This document shows positions 40,461 to 52,497 of a stretch of 64,000 nt of DNA, one piece after another (position 1 is the stretch's first letter; the number at the start of each line of letters is the position of its first letter). The DNA comes from Odontesthes bonariensis (lineage: Eukaryota > Chordata > Actinopteri > Atheriniformes > Atherinopsidae). The position numbers and the translations under genes were made by a program. The notes under the pieces were generated by a model, which saw only the letters and a list, made by a program, of their open reading frames with translations, did no database searches and was not told where the DNA came from. The stretch is taken from the NCBI RefSeq assembly GCF_027942865.1, contig NC_134522.1:7050849-7114848 (forward strand), in the 5' to 3' direction.

Positions 40461-41074
40461 TGCCCTGTTGTCATCTTTTTTAGGGGTGTGTAATCAAACT
40501 TTCGAGCGTTTGTACCGCTTGGGCGCCATGTTGGCTGCTGGCTGCGCTGGACTCGCCACCCAACGTTGCGTGGTGACGTCATTCACACCCACTGGAATCA
40601 ATTGCAAAATTGCCAAACGATTCCAAGGAATTGAAACACTGGGAACCGGTTCTCGATTCCCATCCCTAGTGTTCTTATAGTTTTACACAGATCAACCGAA
40701 CAATCTGAGCTTATTTTACCTCACTGGAGACTCTGGGTCTCTTACTGCTGCCGGACTGATTTGTATCAGGGCCCATCTGTGCGGATGACCTTTTCCCAGC
40801 CTCCGCAGCCCCAGGAGATCCTCCTTCACGTCCTTGAGGCTGCTTGCAAATAGCAAAATCCTCTGTCTCCTCCTTAACATCCTGGACATGCTTGTGTTCT
40901 GCAAATAAAACAAGATTCACGGCAACTTACTTCCCTTCCTTCATGGAATAAGTTAACACGGCCACGCCACACTACAACCAGTTTCCTGTAGCAGAAGCAA
41001 AGATAAAGAGGTCGGGACTTGCCTTTCTCAAGCATCGCTTCATCTGAAACTTCTCCATGCTCACAGGAATTCAT
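36662..41074 (-). CDS. bend3: BEND3, BEN-domain transcriptional repressor, complete coding sequence
   Basis: BEND3 is a nuclear protein with four BEN domains that binds CpG-containing DNA and represses transcription via NuRD/PRC2-linked chromatin. Coding exons (minus): 41023-41074, 40720-40898 and 36662-38860, together 2430 nt (809 aa; human 828). Exon 1 begins MNSCEHGEVSDEAMLEK; exon 2 encodes an acidic segment ending SSKRPRVSSE; exon 3 holds the rest. Conserved blocks: YRKPLFSISHRI, a coiled-coil-like stretch MTQLHSKVDLLTLEVMRIKK, then BEN domains at roughly residues 225-330, 385-465, 535-640 and 700-800, with repeats of LLV.LFPELF and IRHYV. The C terminus IDERCRRPNRKKCDILKKAK matches human. 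BEN2 is the most diverged. The first intron has a GC donor (AAAG|GCAAGT). A nested hAT pair sits in the second intron. Confidence 0.97.
39349..39371. repeat. (TTAG)n simple repeat at nested insertion site
   Basis: GTTAG units precede the nested element and continue after it at 40278-40290, which makes the target duplication partly ambiguous. Confidence 0.85.
39372..40277 (+). mobile_element. hAT-like element nested inside the outer hAT, with zinc-finger exon
   Basis: The inverted ends are AGGCCCTCCAGAAAAACGCG and AGACCCTCCAGAAAAACGCG. Flanks agttagtt (39364-39371 and 40278-40285) give an 8-bp duplication inside a TTAG repeat. It carries an exon-like frame encoding a CGGBP1-like finger. The right half is rich in CGCAA/TTGCG motifs mirrored from the left. 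Confidence 0.8.
39681..39902 (+). pseudogene. CGGBP1-like / BED-type zinc-finger exon inside the nested element
   Basis: The frame reads LHESGGKLFCTPCNCVLEHK, then a CHFTSAKHF segment and AERKARQ. This is the arrangement of the CGGBP1 N-terminal finger (C-x2-C ... H-x5-H preceded by E.GGKLFC). CGGBP1 is a CGG-repeat-binding protein of hAT-transposon ancestry. The open frame continues upstream without a Met for some distance and runs to a good donor, GAG|GTGAGT, near 39881. No catalytic transposase segment follows, so I treat it as a transposon-derived remnant exon and not a host gene. Confidence 0.6.
40435..40461. repeat. (AT)n microsatellite
   Basis: About 13 AT units inside the outer hAT element, in the bend3 intron. 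Confidence 0.95.
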
Positions 41075-43298
41075 AGCCTGGAAAAAAAAATCGATAACAA
41101 ACACGTGAAAAAACTTAAAGGCCCCTCTTCTGTGGAGAAGTTGACGACAAGCCGTGTTGAACTTTGGGTGTTGAGGGTTTCGTTTACGCATGATGTTACG
41201 AGGAAACCGCTTGCACTGATTGTGTTTGAGGACAAACACCGATGGAAGTAAACATCTGTGTCCACGACAAACAAACAAAGGTTTCAGAATTTTTACCTTT
41301 GTAATCTCATGGTCATTTGTAACTTTTAAACTCAGACAAAGTGCATCGGGTTAAGTAATCCAGTTCACATTGTTCATCCTGTTCCTTTACAGTGCATCTT
41401 TTATCCAGTACGGTCCCTTTTCTACGTCTTTTCTTCTTTCTTTTTGGGCCAAATAAAGCTAAATATAATCAGGTAACAAAAGGAAAAACCTCATAAGATG
41501 AAGACACTGTTCCTTAAGGAGCTTAAATCCTCATCGCTGCCCCATTTTTACCATTTATTACCCACTGATTAATGAGGAAATATTACAATACACATGATTA
41601 CCTCTTGGTAAAAGCTTCAACATTTCGGCTCGACGTTGTGTCCACTTGGTGACGAAAGTGGGAAATATAGTATTGCACAGCCTTGTTTGACTGAGTAGAA
41701 ATTAATTTGAGTTGAGTGGCCTTGAGTTAGTAATGCCGGATATGAAAATATACAAGAATCTGTTGTTCTTAAAACAGAGAATAATTATCCTGCATGAAGC
41801 ACGGATAACTTATTAAATCTTTCATTTTGGGATGATTTCCAATGATATCCTGCATCTTAATAACGAATAAAAGACACTTTATTAGGCTTATTACAATGCC
41901 CTTATTTTACATAAGAAAAGAATATGTGGAAATGAGTTCTTCACACATTACTAACCCACAGCCACACAATTATCTCTCTATACCATCCAATATTTTTACC
42001 CAACAGATGTCACCAGGGGGTCTCTATGGTTGTGATAGTCTTTTTCTTTTAAAATTCAATTAAATTTAACAAGCCAAACCCTAAAGTGAGCTATTGAGAT
42101 AACAAGCAGCTGGTTAATTAATAAAGAAATACGGGTTAGTTGCAGTTCTAGGGACAAATATTTGGTTAAAAATACAAAAGAAAAGTGCATGAATGTTGTA
42201 GCAGATTACTAATAACGAGGGTTTACTTTTTAATCCAGCTATGATCGATAAAAATATTGTTTTGTTTAAGACACTAACAGAAACCGTTAAGGCGAACACG
42301 TGACCAGCGGTGGGTCTGTAGCTAAGCAACATAATCTAGTTCTGCCGGGGTCCGTCAAACTTGTCTTAAAAAAACATAAACCTGACGGTTTATTTACACC
42401 CGAAAAATAAATTAGGAGCCTTTCTTTTTGGAGGAGGGGGCGTAAATCTGCTGTCCACGCCGCAGTTCCCTCCTAGCTCACCTCCAGCAGCAGTTATAAC
42501 CGGTGTTATGCCGAAAAGTGCATGCCTGCCGAGAAATGCATGCCTGCCGAAAAATGCATCCCCTGCTGGTCCCCTGCTTTAAAGAGAGTCTGGAATGGAT
42601 TAATTTAACTACATTAGAATTTGTTTACCTGATTAAATTAACAGATGCGAATTTCAACAAGTCCAAAATTGTCTCTAAAATTAAATTTAAATAGTCAAAT
42701 TTCATAGTTCTAAGTTAATTTTTGGATTATTTTATCTGGGCTACATTGAGTAAAGATTGATATTCATAGAAAATGTCTCCTTTCTGCAAAAGTGATAGTC
42801 ACGGCCCTCACTTTGGAATATTTGTACAATAATAATATAATAATAGGTGTAAGGGATGCTCTAAACTGTACAATTGTGGGATTATCATAAGTGTACTGTA
42901 CATGTATTATTCATCTACACGAAGAAAAAAGATATACGAATGAAAAAACATTGTCAGCTCAATATCATCACTTGTAACTTTATTGGAAAAATGTAATAAT
43001 CCACACGCCTGAAACGGTTTACGCGCGCTCCCGCGAATGGGGACGCATTTCTCGGCACAACACCGGCCACTTCCTCATTCCTCCGCCCATGAACCCCTGA
43101 ACCAAAACAGAACCGAACCACCCGAATGTGACTCCCAACAAGCCGCGACAAAACCCGCCATGTTTACACTTTTCGCCGCCGTGAGCCTCAACGCGCAATT
43201 TGTTTGTTAATTTTAACGACGCGGTGATGACCCCCTCCTCCTGTTGTGACTGTTGGTAAATTAACGGTAAAGGCGCGTGACCGCCGGTCAGAGCTCAC

Positions 43299-43500
43299 CT
43301 TTTAAGAGTCCATGACATCCCTCAGGACCGTTTGGGGGGCGCAGGACATGTCTGCAGACTGTCGCCGTGGTTAAATCGCAGGGATTTGATGTTTTGTTGT
43401 TGATGTTTTTTCTTTTTTTTTCCTCGCTCGGCTTCAATGCTGTCTCGCGTGACGTGACGTGACGGGGCGCGCGCGCCTGCTGTGTCACTTCCGCACAGTT
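43299..43500 (-). promoter_or_regulatory. bend3: Probable bend3 promoter and non-coding first exon
   Basis: Between about 42990 and 43500 the sequence becomes GC- and CpG-rich (for example 'gacggggcgcgcgcgcctgc'), unlike its AT-rich surroundings. A good minus-strand donor (TTAAAAG|GTGAGC) ends at 43299 and could splice to the acceptor at 41077, just upstream of the bend3 ATG. The putative exon has a tiny upstream frame, ATGGACTCTTAA. The start site is inferred. Confidence 0.5.
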
Positions 43501-43895
43501 CCGGAGAGAAAGGCTGGAAAATAAATTAACTTTTATATTTTGCAAGCTAAGTTTTTTATTCATAAACAAAAATGGCAGAAAAATCAGCCTTTCTTTAATG
43601 TTTTTATGTTAGAAATGTCCGCTCTTTTCAAGTCTCTTAAGTTTGTAAATAATAAGAAAAATGAAAGACTTTTGAATGTTCTTTAATGTATTCCTCTAGT
43701 TTTGTTTATTGTTTGTTTTTCTTTTAGTTGTTTAATGTAGCCTAACCTAATCTAAATTGTCCTTTACATTGATATATCCTTGTTTTGCCTTATTGTCATA
43801 TCATGTCTCTGTCATTGTTCTTTAATTGCAATAAAAAAATAAATAATAAAAAAAAAGGCTGGAAAATAATCTTTTATTTATTTATTTATTTTTTT

Positions 43896-44230
43896 ATGGC
43901 TTCTTTGCTAAGTTGTCTGTTATGTGTCGACACAACACTGCTTCATCCCTTGAGTTAGGAGCCTTTTTTATGTCCATGAATGAGTCATAGGTCAGAGTTA
44001 AGTGGCTTAACAAACACATTAATTCCTCTGAAAACTGTTCAGGTACAAGAACTGGACTGAAAATGAGTGAAAAACCAGCTAATGTCCCAAGAATAGCTTT
44101 AAAAGACCTTCAGAAAGCCCAGAGAACTGTTGCTGGAAACCACTTTAAAAGAAAACAAGAAAGTCTGGCTGCTTGAAAGCACAATATAAAGAAACAAGGG
44201 CTTGATCAGGACTCTTGAACAGCACTGTGT
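43896..44230. mobile_element. Tc1-like element fragment
   Basis: Same family as 1-352: it contains 'cccttgagttaggagcc' and 'agttaagtggcttaacaaac' and finishes 'gaacagcactgtg'. Non-coding. Confidence 0.65.
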
Positions 44231-46351
44231 ATATTTCAAATTCATCAATACAAATTAAATACATGAAAAATGATATAACTTATTATGTATATGTAGCATA
44301 ATCAATTTGACCCTTTTGTTGGAGTTACTTAGTATTCAGTACTGCATTTGTACACAATACAAATCGTAGATTCAAACGGTAACTTGGTACTTTTTCCTCG
44401 AGCAGCCACAAAATGTTTTCTTTTTATAAATTATTTTATGTTTAGATCAACACTGGAGGCTCATTTCTACTGTTAAATAACTGATATTCTGCAACATACC
44501 TGAAAACAAATCGTAATAGGCACAGATAATGAAACATCTAAATATTCCTCCCGAAAACAAAGGAGCTCATAAGAAAATGTCACAGAAAATGTTCCCCCTT
44601 TTTCTGAGAAAAACTTTAAAGAATTAATTAAATGTGTTATTTTTTAAAGAACGTTTTTTCTTATATTCCCACCGATAAAAGTTGTTTAGCTCAGAAACCC
44701 AAGAAGGTAGAAGAAGAGGGAAAATAGCTGGACAACAGCGCCCCCATGTGGCCAGAGACTGAAACAACATATTAATCCCCACCTGGAGTCTCTTAGTTTG
44801 TAAACCAGATGGATACAACAGTTGATATTATTGTTTAGATTACTTTACTCGACGATATGTATACCTGAAGATTGACTTTTTAAAATGATAATCCCTTTTC
44901 CAACTATCAATTTATCAAGATAGTGATCAGTAAAACTTATTTTTGGTTAAGAGATACATTATGACCGTGATTCATCAACACAAAACAACGTATCCATGTG
45001 TCAAAGTCATAGAAATCTCTCTAACTAGACAGGATCTCTGGGAAATGATCATTCTGACACGGGAGACAAATGGATTTTCTAATGCTTTTGCGTGAGACAT
45101 TTTTTTAATAGGCAGGAACCATTAAACAGAGCTTTAACTGAGCTTGAAATCCTCTGATGTCAGTCAGAGGTGAAGAGAAGACCTCCCCAAACCATAATTC
45201 TCCGTTAATCATTGGATATTTCACGCACACGGTGGCACCCGATGTTCTGTCTCCAGCCACAAATATGTCGATACGAAGATGATATAACAAGACAACGTGT
45301 GGCTCTCATTATTCGACTAATGAGCTGTCTCCATGGCAGTCTGATCTGTCAGCCAATGAAGCGAGCAGGCCCCGCGCAGAGGGAGGGGGGTGGGAACGCG
45401 GCCCGGGGTCAGCCAGGCGGCGGCTTACGACGAGAGGCCTGCACGCAGCACTTAACACGGGGAAGAGCTCATTAAAGTGTCATTTTTACCCAATATGCTC
45501 GCATGTGTCGAAGAGGCCAATCAGCCATGCTGTTCCCATCTCAGGAGAATGACTCCCATCCATCACTGACAGCCATATGATGATATTAGCAGGTGTTTAC
45601 TGATAGGCCATTCAGAGGAAGACAAATGGAGATCCTAACGTCCCTCACTCAGTCATTTTCCATTCAGACTCATTCCTAATGGGTTCACAAGGTCGGCAGA
45701 TTTGTCCCGGCGTCAGCCCATCAAAGGGTTTAAACACTGACAGAAAATCACAATTATTCACCCTGACACGTGTCACACGATGAGAGGTACGGAGACTTAG
45801 TCAGGTTGCAAATGAGGATCATCGCACCACCAGAAACCTGCAGTGGCTGCTTTTATTTTTAGGTTTTTAAGAGTTTCTTGGCAACATCTAGCGAGTGAAT
45901 AAGACGTAAAGTAATTTTCTTTTGATTGGGTAAAACACCTACTGCGTCCAGCTGTGATGTGAAGAGTGCAGAAAGAAGCAGGACAAACTGCTTCCAAAGC
46001 ACGGAGAAGTGTCATCATCACACCAGGACTGATCTAAATCAATACACATCATTTTAGCCAGTCGTACGATCAATAAACCAATCAGACTTTATTGATATAG
46101 CACATTAAAACAAATCAAAGTTAATGAAAGTGCTTTAAAAATGACATGCAGAGGGATTTTGGAGACTAATGCATTCATTTATGAATTAAAAAAAAGAGTT
46201 GATGAATCAAATTTATAATGTAATTTACTATTTATACGACTATAATGTAAATTTAGGAATACACAACTTATTGTACAGACACATTTTATAAGGTAAAACA
46301 GTGCAATGTTTGAAAATAAGACACGAAAATATGACTAAAAACATAAAGTAA

Positions 46352-47138
46352 AACCCCAATTCCAAAAAAAAGCTGGAACGCAGAATAAACTGTGAAAATA
46401 AAAACAAATTGCAATGATTTATGAGTTGCATTAGCCAATATTTTACTCACGGTTGAACATTTAAAACACATCTGATGTTGAAAATGAGGAAATTGACCTT
46501 TTCATGAAAAGCTCGTCTTCAGTTTGGTGGCAACATGCCTCAAAAAGCTGGAAAAGTAAACGATGCTAAAAAGAATCAGCTTGACGAACACGTTGCAACT
46601 AAATAGGTTAATTAGAAACAGGTCAGTAACACGACTGGGTAAAAAAAAAAAGAGCACCCCAAAGAGGCAGAGTCTCCCAGAAGTAAAGACGCTTTGCAAA
46701 AGTCTACAAATTGAGAATAAAATTTCTTAATGTGAAGTTGTGAGGACCTCAGACCTTTTCATGTTGTATTTTATCATTCATTTACTCATATTTGTTCTGG
46801 TTTTATTGTTTCTTATTGATGTTTCTGTTGTAAGTTTTATCTAACTGTAAAACACTTTGTTGTTTTTAAATGTGTTTTATAAATTAAATTCAGCTTTGTG
46901 ATGCCAAATTTAGATTTATTCATAAAACGTGGAACAAAACTGACAAATAAGTCCAATATTTTAGCAAAAAGAACACAATTGGGTGTAAAAATTGCGGTTA
47001 AAATACAAATGTAATGTTTTTATTTTTAATTTAACCTCTTTATGCAAACCAGTACATATCTAATTAGATTTACACAATATAATAAACAACTGTTTTTATC
47101 TCAATTATCAACCCAGGAAATGTTATGGTGATATCAGT
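46352..47138. mobile_element. Fish DNA element with AACCCCAATTCC end (source-like copy)
   Basis: It begins 'aaaaccccaattccaaaaaa', the typical end of this widespread fish family, followed by 'gctggaacgcagaataaact', and continues with the family's interior ('gcaactaaataggttaatta', 'aacaggtcagtaacacga', 'agaggcagagtctcccagaa'). 46458-47138 recurs nearly unchanged at 49286-49969. Confidence 0.7.
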
Positions 47139-49189
47139 CAATAAATGTCTGTATTTTCTGATAGAAACTTAAAAGAGCTCATCAGTTGGCTTGTGCTTAT
47201 GTGGAATCCAGCCTGTAATTAGACTTAAAAATTATACTTTTAAGCTCCGCAACCCTTCAATGTCCTGCTCAACATTGATTGAGCACATTTTTCAATGACT
47301 GTACTGCAACTTATCGAAGATTTGTGGAAGAAAACCTACTTAAACAAACTCTATTCTTCAGTTTAGGTGTATAACACTATAAGAAAGTGAATATTATGAG
47401 GGATTTTTGTGGATAAAACATTTATTTTAGCTCATTATAGCCCCAAAGAATTAAAAAAAAAGAGCAAATAAACGTTTTTCCTTTGCCTTTTCACTCAGTG
47501 CTGACATTAAACGGTTAAGTTTGCACAAAATAGTGATCTTTGACCTAATTTTGAGCACCTGCACTGACAAAAAATCCAAATGAAATGTACCAAATTCACA
47601 AGAGACCTTTAGACTGAGAACACATCTGTCCCCGCTGGCAAAGTTATAGATATACAATGTTTTTAGTGGTTTGTTTGAACCCTTAAAACGTCAATAATTA
47701 AGGCATCTGACGTAGATCTGACACATATATTTACCTTTCAGTAGCATAAAAATGGCCAAAATCAAAAATTGGATGTGGTGAAATGTAGGTAAATGAGTTG
47801 ACTTCATGATTTAGTGTTTTTCTGAATAATACTGATCTGTTTCAGTGGAAACAAATGTGTCTCCAGCAGATCACAAAACATCTGGAGTTAAACTGAAGCT
47901 CAAATTTGGGTCTTTTCTGTCGAACACCGAGGCAAACAGCCGTCCCGTCCCCAGCTCCCACAGCCGTGTTTATGTGTGCGTCTGTGTGTTTGTAATGGAA
48001 TCTGTTGGACCGTGCTGACTGACTCTCCACTGGACCCTGCTGTAATTACACCACTCATCGTCTGGGCCAGCCAGCCACACTAGGGCCGCTGTTCCCCACC
48101 TCATGTTTTGGATGTAAACTTATAGCTTTGCCAACTCCTGCTTCCATGATACCCGGGACTCTAACTGGAAACAGTAAGCAAACACAGAGTCGGGTTTCTG
48201 CTGATATAAAAAACGACGAGCCGCTCTCCTTCCTCACTCTGCTCTTAATTCGGGCTTCGCAGGAGATATCAAATAGATTAATTCTGGCAGTAGAATGTTG
48301 TCGGGGAGGGGAAAAAAAAAGCTATGATTTCTGTTCTTCATTAAACATTTAGTTTTACTACAGGCTCCTCTTGGAGCTGAAGACACAAAAACTCATCAAT
48401 TCATCTTCGGTTGGTTTCGACAGGGAACATCTGTGCAACAGTTTCCTCATTCTTTTTAAAAAAAAGTTCTGTTTAGGAACTATATTTGTCATTCTGGCAG
48501 TGCCCCAGCCTTTCTCCTTGTTTGGTCCTTTTAATTTTCCATGTAGCTTTCCTAATGTCTCCTCACGGCAAGGATTAATATTTCATGAGGAGCCCGAGGC
48601 TCTCGCTGGCCCACAGAGCACCTCGCTGTACCCAGGACACCAAAACAGAGCAGGAAGTGGACGTACAGCCCAGCAACAGACAGGAGCTTGTTCTGTTTTA
48701 AAAAAAATAGCTTCCTCCACCTTCATCTTCCCTGTCATCCACCTCCGTCTCTTCCCCTCGGGTGCCCTCTGCTACAGCTCTGCCCTTTTGTTTTCAAAAC
48801 ACTGACTTTACGACGCATCCCATCATATAATTACATCTAACAGGCAAACAAGAGACTTTCTAAACTGCTACACTGCAGCGACTTTCCTCTAACAAGCCCC
48901 TAGGCTTTTTCTTTTTGGTTTCACAGACAAGACAGGACTAAATTACTGTCTTCTTCACATCGTACAGCTCAGATTGCAAAGTTTTTCTTTAAGAAAAGTG
49001 TCCACGGCCACAGGAGCAGCTAAAAAAAACGAGGTATGTTTCCCACATTCACGGCTAGCAGCCTCAGCAGGTTTAAAAGGTAAAAGCGACACGGTTAAAT
49101 GCACATTTCAGTTGGGATACTTGGCCAGGTAACTGTACTAATTATCCTTTTTATCGGTATAAATGACAGGAAGGGAGTCGATTCATTTC

Positions 49190-50070
49190 CTTTAGTATGT
49201 GAAATGCTTTTAATGTTGTCTTGAGCTCCTTGGATGCTGATTTTTTTCAGACTAAACCGTGGTTATAAAGTCAGAATCTTAACGGCATTTAAAACATATC
49301 TGATGTCGAAAATGAGGAAATTGACCTTTTCATGAAAAGCTCGTCTTCAGTTTGGTGGCAACATGCCCCAAAAAGCTGGAAAAGTAAACGATCCTAAAAA
49401 GAATCAGCTTGACGAAGACGTTGCAACTAAATAGGTTAATTAGAAACAGGTCAGTAACACCAGTGGGTAAAAAAAAAAAAAAGAGCACCTTAGAGAGGCA
49501 GAGTCTCCCAGAAGTAAAGACGCTTTGCAAAAGTCTACAAATTGAGAATAATATTTCTTAATGTGAAGTTGTGAGGACCTCAGACCTTTTCATGTTGTAT
49601 TTATCGTTCATTTATTCATATTTCTTCTAGTTTTATTGTCTCTTATTGATGTTTCTGTTTTAAGTTTTATCAAACTGCAAAAAAATTTGTTGTTTTTAAA
49701 TGTGTTTTACAAATTAAATTCAGCTTTGTGATGCCAAATTTAGATTTATTCATAAAACGTTGAACAAAACTGCAAAATAAGTCCAATATTTTAGCAAAAA
49801 GAACACAATTGGGTGTAAAAATTGCAGTTAAAATACAAATGTAATGTTTTTATTTTTAATTTAACCTCTTTATGCAAACCAGTACATATCTATTTAGATT
49901 TACACAATATAATAAACATCTGTTTTTTATCTCAATTATCAACCCAGGAAGTTTTATGGTGATATCAGTATGTGCTTTAGTATGTGAAATGCTTTTAATG
50001 TTGTCTTGAGCTCCTTGGAAGGTGATTTTTGTCAGACTAAACCGTGGTTATAAAGTCAGAATCTTAACGG
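49190..50070. repeat. Copied transposon segment flanked by a 96-bp direct repeat
   Basis: 49286-49969 is a near-identical direct copy of 46458-47138, lacking that element's own terminus. It is bounded by 49190-49285 and 49975-50070, two 96-bp copies of the same non-element sequence ('ctttagtatgtgaaatgctt' to 'atcttaacgg') with only a few differences. Five bases (ATGTG) lie at the right junction. Confidence 0.88.
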
Positions 50071-50619
50071 CCTGATTTTAAGTCACAGTTTCTGAGCTGT
50101 TTAGCCTCCTGACGAAAGCAGCCCTCATTATGACTCATAACAGCGCCCTGTAAAGTACAACAGAAGGGAAATACGTCTCATTTGAGCAGATTTTATTCTC
50201 AAGACTTCCATTTAAGAAGCAACGAGGTTCCCATCATGAGGACGGATGGAGCAGCTCAACCACGAGCCTCTGCGTGATGAGAGATAGGTACCAAATTTAG
50301 AAAATGATCATGTTTGTGCTCGATTTTGTCCGATTAACGTGTTTAAATGCATTTTAAAAGTCCAGTTTTGGTCAGATTAACGCTGCAGTGAGAGTGCAGA
50401 AGCTACATTGGTTAAGTCACGAGCAACATTATTAATCAAATGCTACTTTTCACCAGATGATATTGACTGTATGGGGAAAGACAGCCGCTATATTTCATCC
50501 TGATGGGGGCCAAAAAACAACTATCAAATAACATGGAAATCCATCCAGCAGCTGAAACATGTCAGCTGATTTTTAAGTGACTGGACACCTCATCTGGGAG
50601 CCCTCTGTTCTCACTGTTG

Positions 50620-51480
50620 CGCCAGCCTGTCACATGCACGTTAAGGTGCAATTCGTCCAAAATAAAAAGAAAGGGGAAACTTTGACCTGGTGGTGAGATT
50701 TAAAGGAAAAGTAGAACGTACGTGCCCCAAAATTCATCAGCAGTTTACCCAGAAGTTTGAGATGTATGCCAGGTAATCGCTGCTGAAAAGACTGGGAGGG
50801 GATCACATAAATCATTCTATAAATCCATAAAAGGCTTAAAAAGATGCTCTGATGAGGTACCAACGTGTTTCAAAAACTGGGAACAGGGGCAACAAATGAC
50901 TGAAAAAAAGTTGTGTAATGCTTTTGGAACAAATCATAGCGACAGTCATTAACACGTTTGGGCATAAAACACACATACCAGAGAGGCCGAGTGCTTCAGA
51001 AGTGAAGCTGGAGATGAGCTCTGCAACGTGTGAAAGTGCAAAGAACTCTCCGTTTGCAGGTGACAGAGCTTAAAAAACACAGAACCGAATGCACTGAAGT
51101 AAAACACAGACACGATTCTGAGCAGGAAATCACTGCATGGGCCTGGAAACACTCCTGAAAACTATTTACATCCACAGTTCAGACTTTTCAACGCGAGGAA
51201 CGCAACAAGTTCCAGAAATGCAGCTGCTGCGTCCCGACGGAGAGGAAAACCATCATGTGGTCTGACCGCTCACAGCGTCTGATGGTTTTTGGAACTCATG
51301 GAGGCTACATCTTAAAAAAGGAGAGGAAACGCTCTATCTTATCAGTGCACATGTGGAACTTGCACAATGCTGCAGTAAAACTGTCCTCCCTGCAGTCCAT
51401 CTGCATCTGAAAATCTGTTGGAGTGGTAAATGTCTCCTGTTCTAAGTTTTAACTGGTATCAAACTCAAATTAAACATATT
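50620..51480. mobile_element. Decayed copy of the AACCCCAATTCC-type element
   Basis: Typical interior phrases are present, such as 'gtgtttcaaaaactgggaac', 'aggggcaacaaatgactg' and 'gaaaaccatcatgtggtctg', with many substitutions and no intact coding frame. It lies directly before a Tc1-like remnant. Confidence 0.55.
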
Positions 51481-51499
51481 TTTTTTGTGGTCTGCAGGA

Positions 51500-51895
51500 T
51501 TTCTGAAGATCTTTCAAGGTTCGTCTTTGGACATTTGCTGCTTTTTCCTTCATTTACAGTCCAGGAATTAGTGTGTTTGTCTGTTAAGACACTTAACTCT
51601 GACCTATGAATCATTCAAGCATCGTTGTTGCATCTGTGAAAAACAGCAAAGATAACACAGTCTGACAGACAGAAAACAGGATTTCTGCAGCAACAAGGTG
51701 ATTCCCAAAGAGCTGTTAGCTGAAAACTTGGCATATCTCAGCATGGTGTGCAGTGTGTCCTTAAAACATTTGAGGAAACTGGACAAGTGGAGGACAAACC
51801 TGGAGAACTATTCCTGAAGACTCCTTAAAGAAAGGACAGAAAGCTCGTCTGAGAGGGTTCAGGCTGTGTCGGAGAATAAAGGAGCTCAGACCAAA
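51500..51895 (+). mobile_element. Tc1-like transposase remnant (deletion derivative)
   Basis: The plus strand reads, with breaks, as a helix-turn-helix region ([20 protein letters not shown]) that jumps straight to material normally at the C terminus (PGELFLKTP then a stop), so the DDE core is deleted. It belongs to the same family as 55824-56300. Confidence 0.65.
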
Positions 51896-51911
51896 TATTA
51901 ACCTGTATAAA

Positions 51912-52322
51912 CACTGGAAAAAATCTAAATCTTACCAAGTATATTTTTCTCATTGAGTATCTCATTACACTTGATATAAGACACAACTGCCTAACAAGTA
52001 CCATTTCAGCCAGATATAGGGACTTGTTTTAATACAATACATCTTGAATATCTTGTTAAGTGAAAAAGTCTTGAAAACATCTTGTTTTGAGTCACATATC
52101 ACATGAAACAAGCTTTTTTTTTATTTGAAGAGGTTTTTAAGCTAATTTCAAGATCACTTTTAAAACAAAAGTCCTAAATATCACATGTTATTTCAAGAAA
52201 TCTTGACAAGCCGATTTTCACTAGTTCCATTGGCAGATTTTTTAGCTTATTTCAATCAAAAGCGTCTTGTATTTGTTGTTTTTTTTAAAACTTATTTTTG
52301 GAGGGGCGTTTTTTTTCCAGTG
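51912..52322. mobile_element. hAT-like MITE with CACTGGAAAAAA ends
   Basis: The inverted termini CACTGGAAAAAAT and CACTGGAAAAAAAA match. Interior CAAGTA/TACTTG and CTTGTTTT motifs are frequent. I did not find a convincing target duplication, so the insertion is old or rearranged. Confidence 0.55.
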
Positions 52323-52497
52323 AACGCTGTTCTTACAATATATTCTGTATTTACACTTACGTTGGTATGTTTCAGTAAATCTCTGCACCTAGTTCCAGTT
52401 TTCCTGGAAATATCTAAAGATATGAGGAGCGGCTCGAGTCCATTAAGGAGTTATTTAGAAAATGATTGCTCTCTGAATCCAAACTCCTGTACCCAGC

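Larger units (their letters stand above)
38924..40668. mobile_element. hAT element in bend3 intron (outer element)
   Basis: The left end TAGGGATGGGAATTGATAAG and the right end, inverted (TAGGGATGGGAATCGAGAA), match. An identical 8-bp duplication gtgttctt flanks it at 38916-38923 and 40669-40676. It has been interrupted by a second element at 39372-40277. No transposase is evident in the outer part. Confidence 0.9.
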
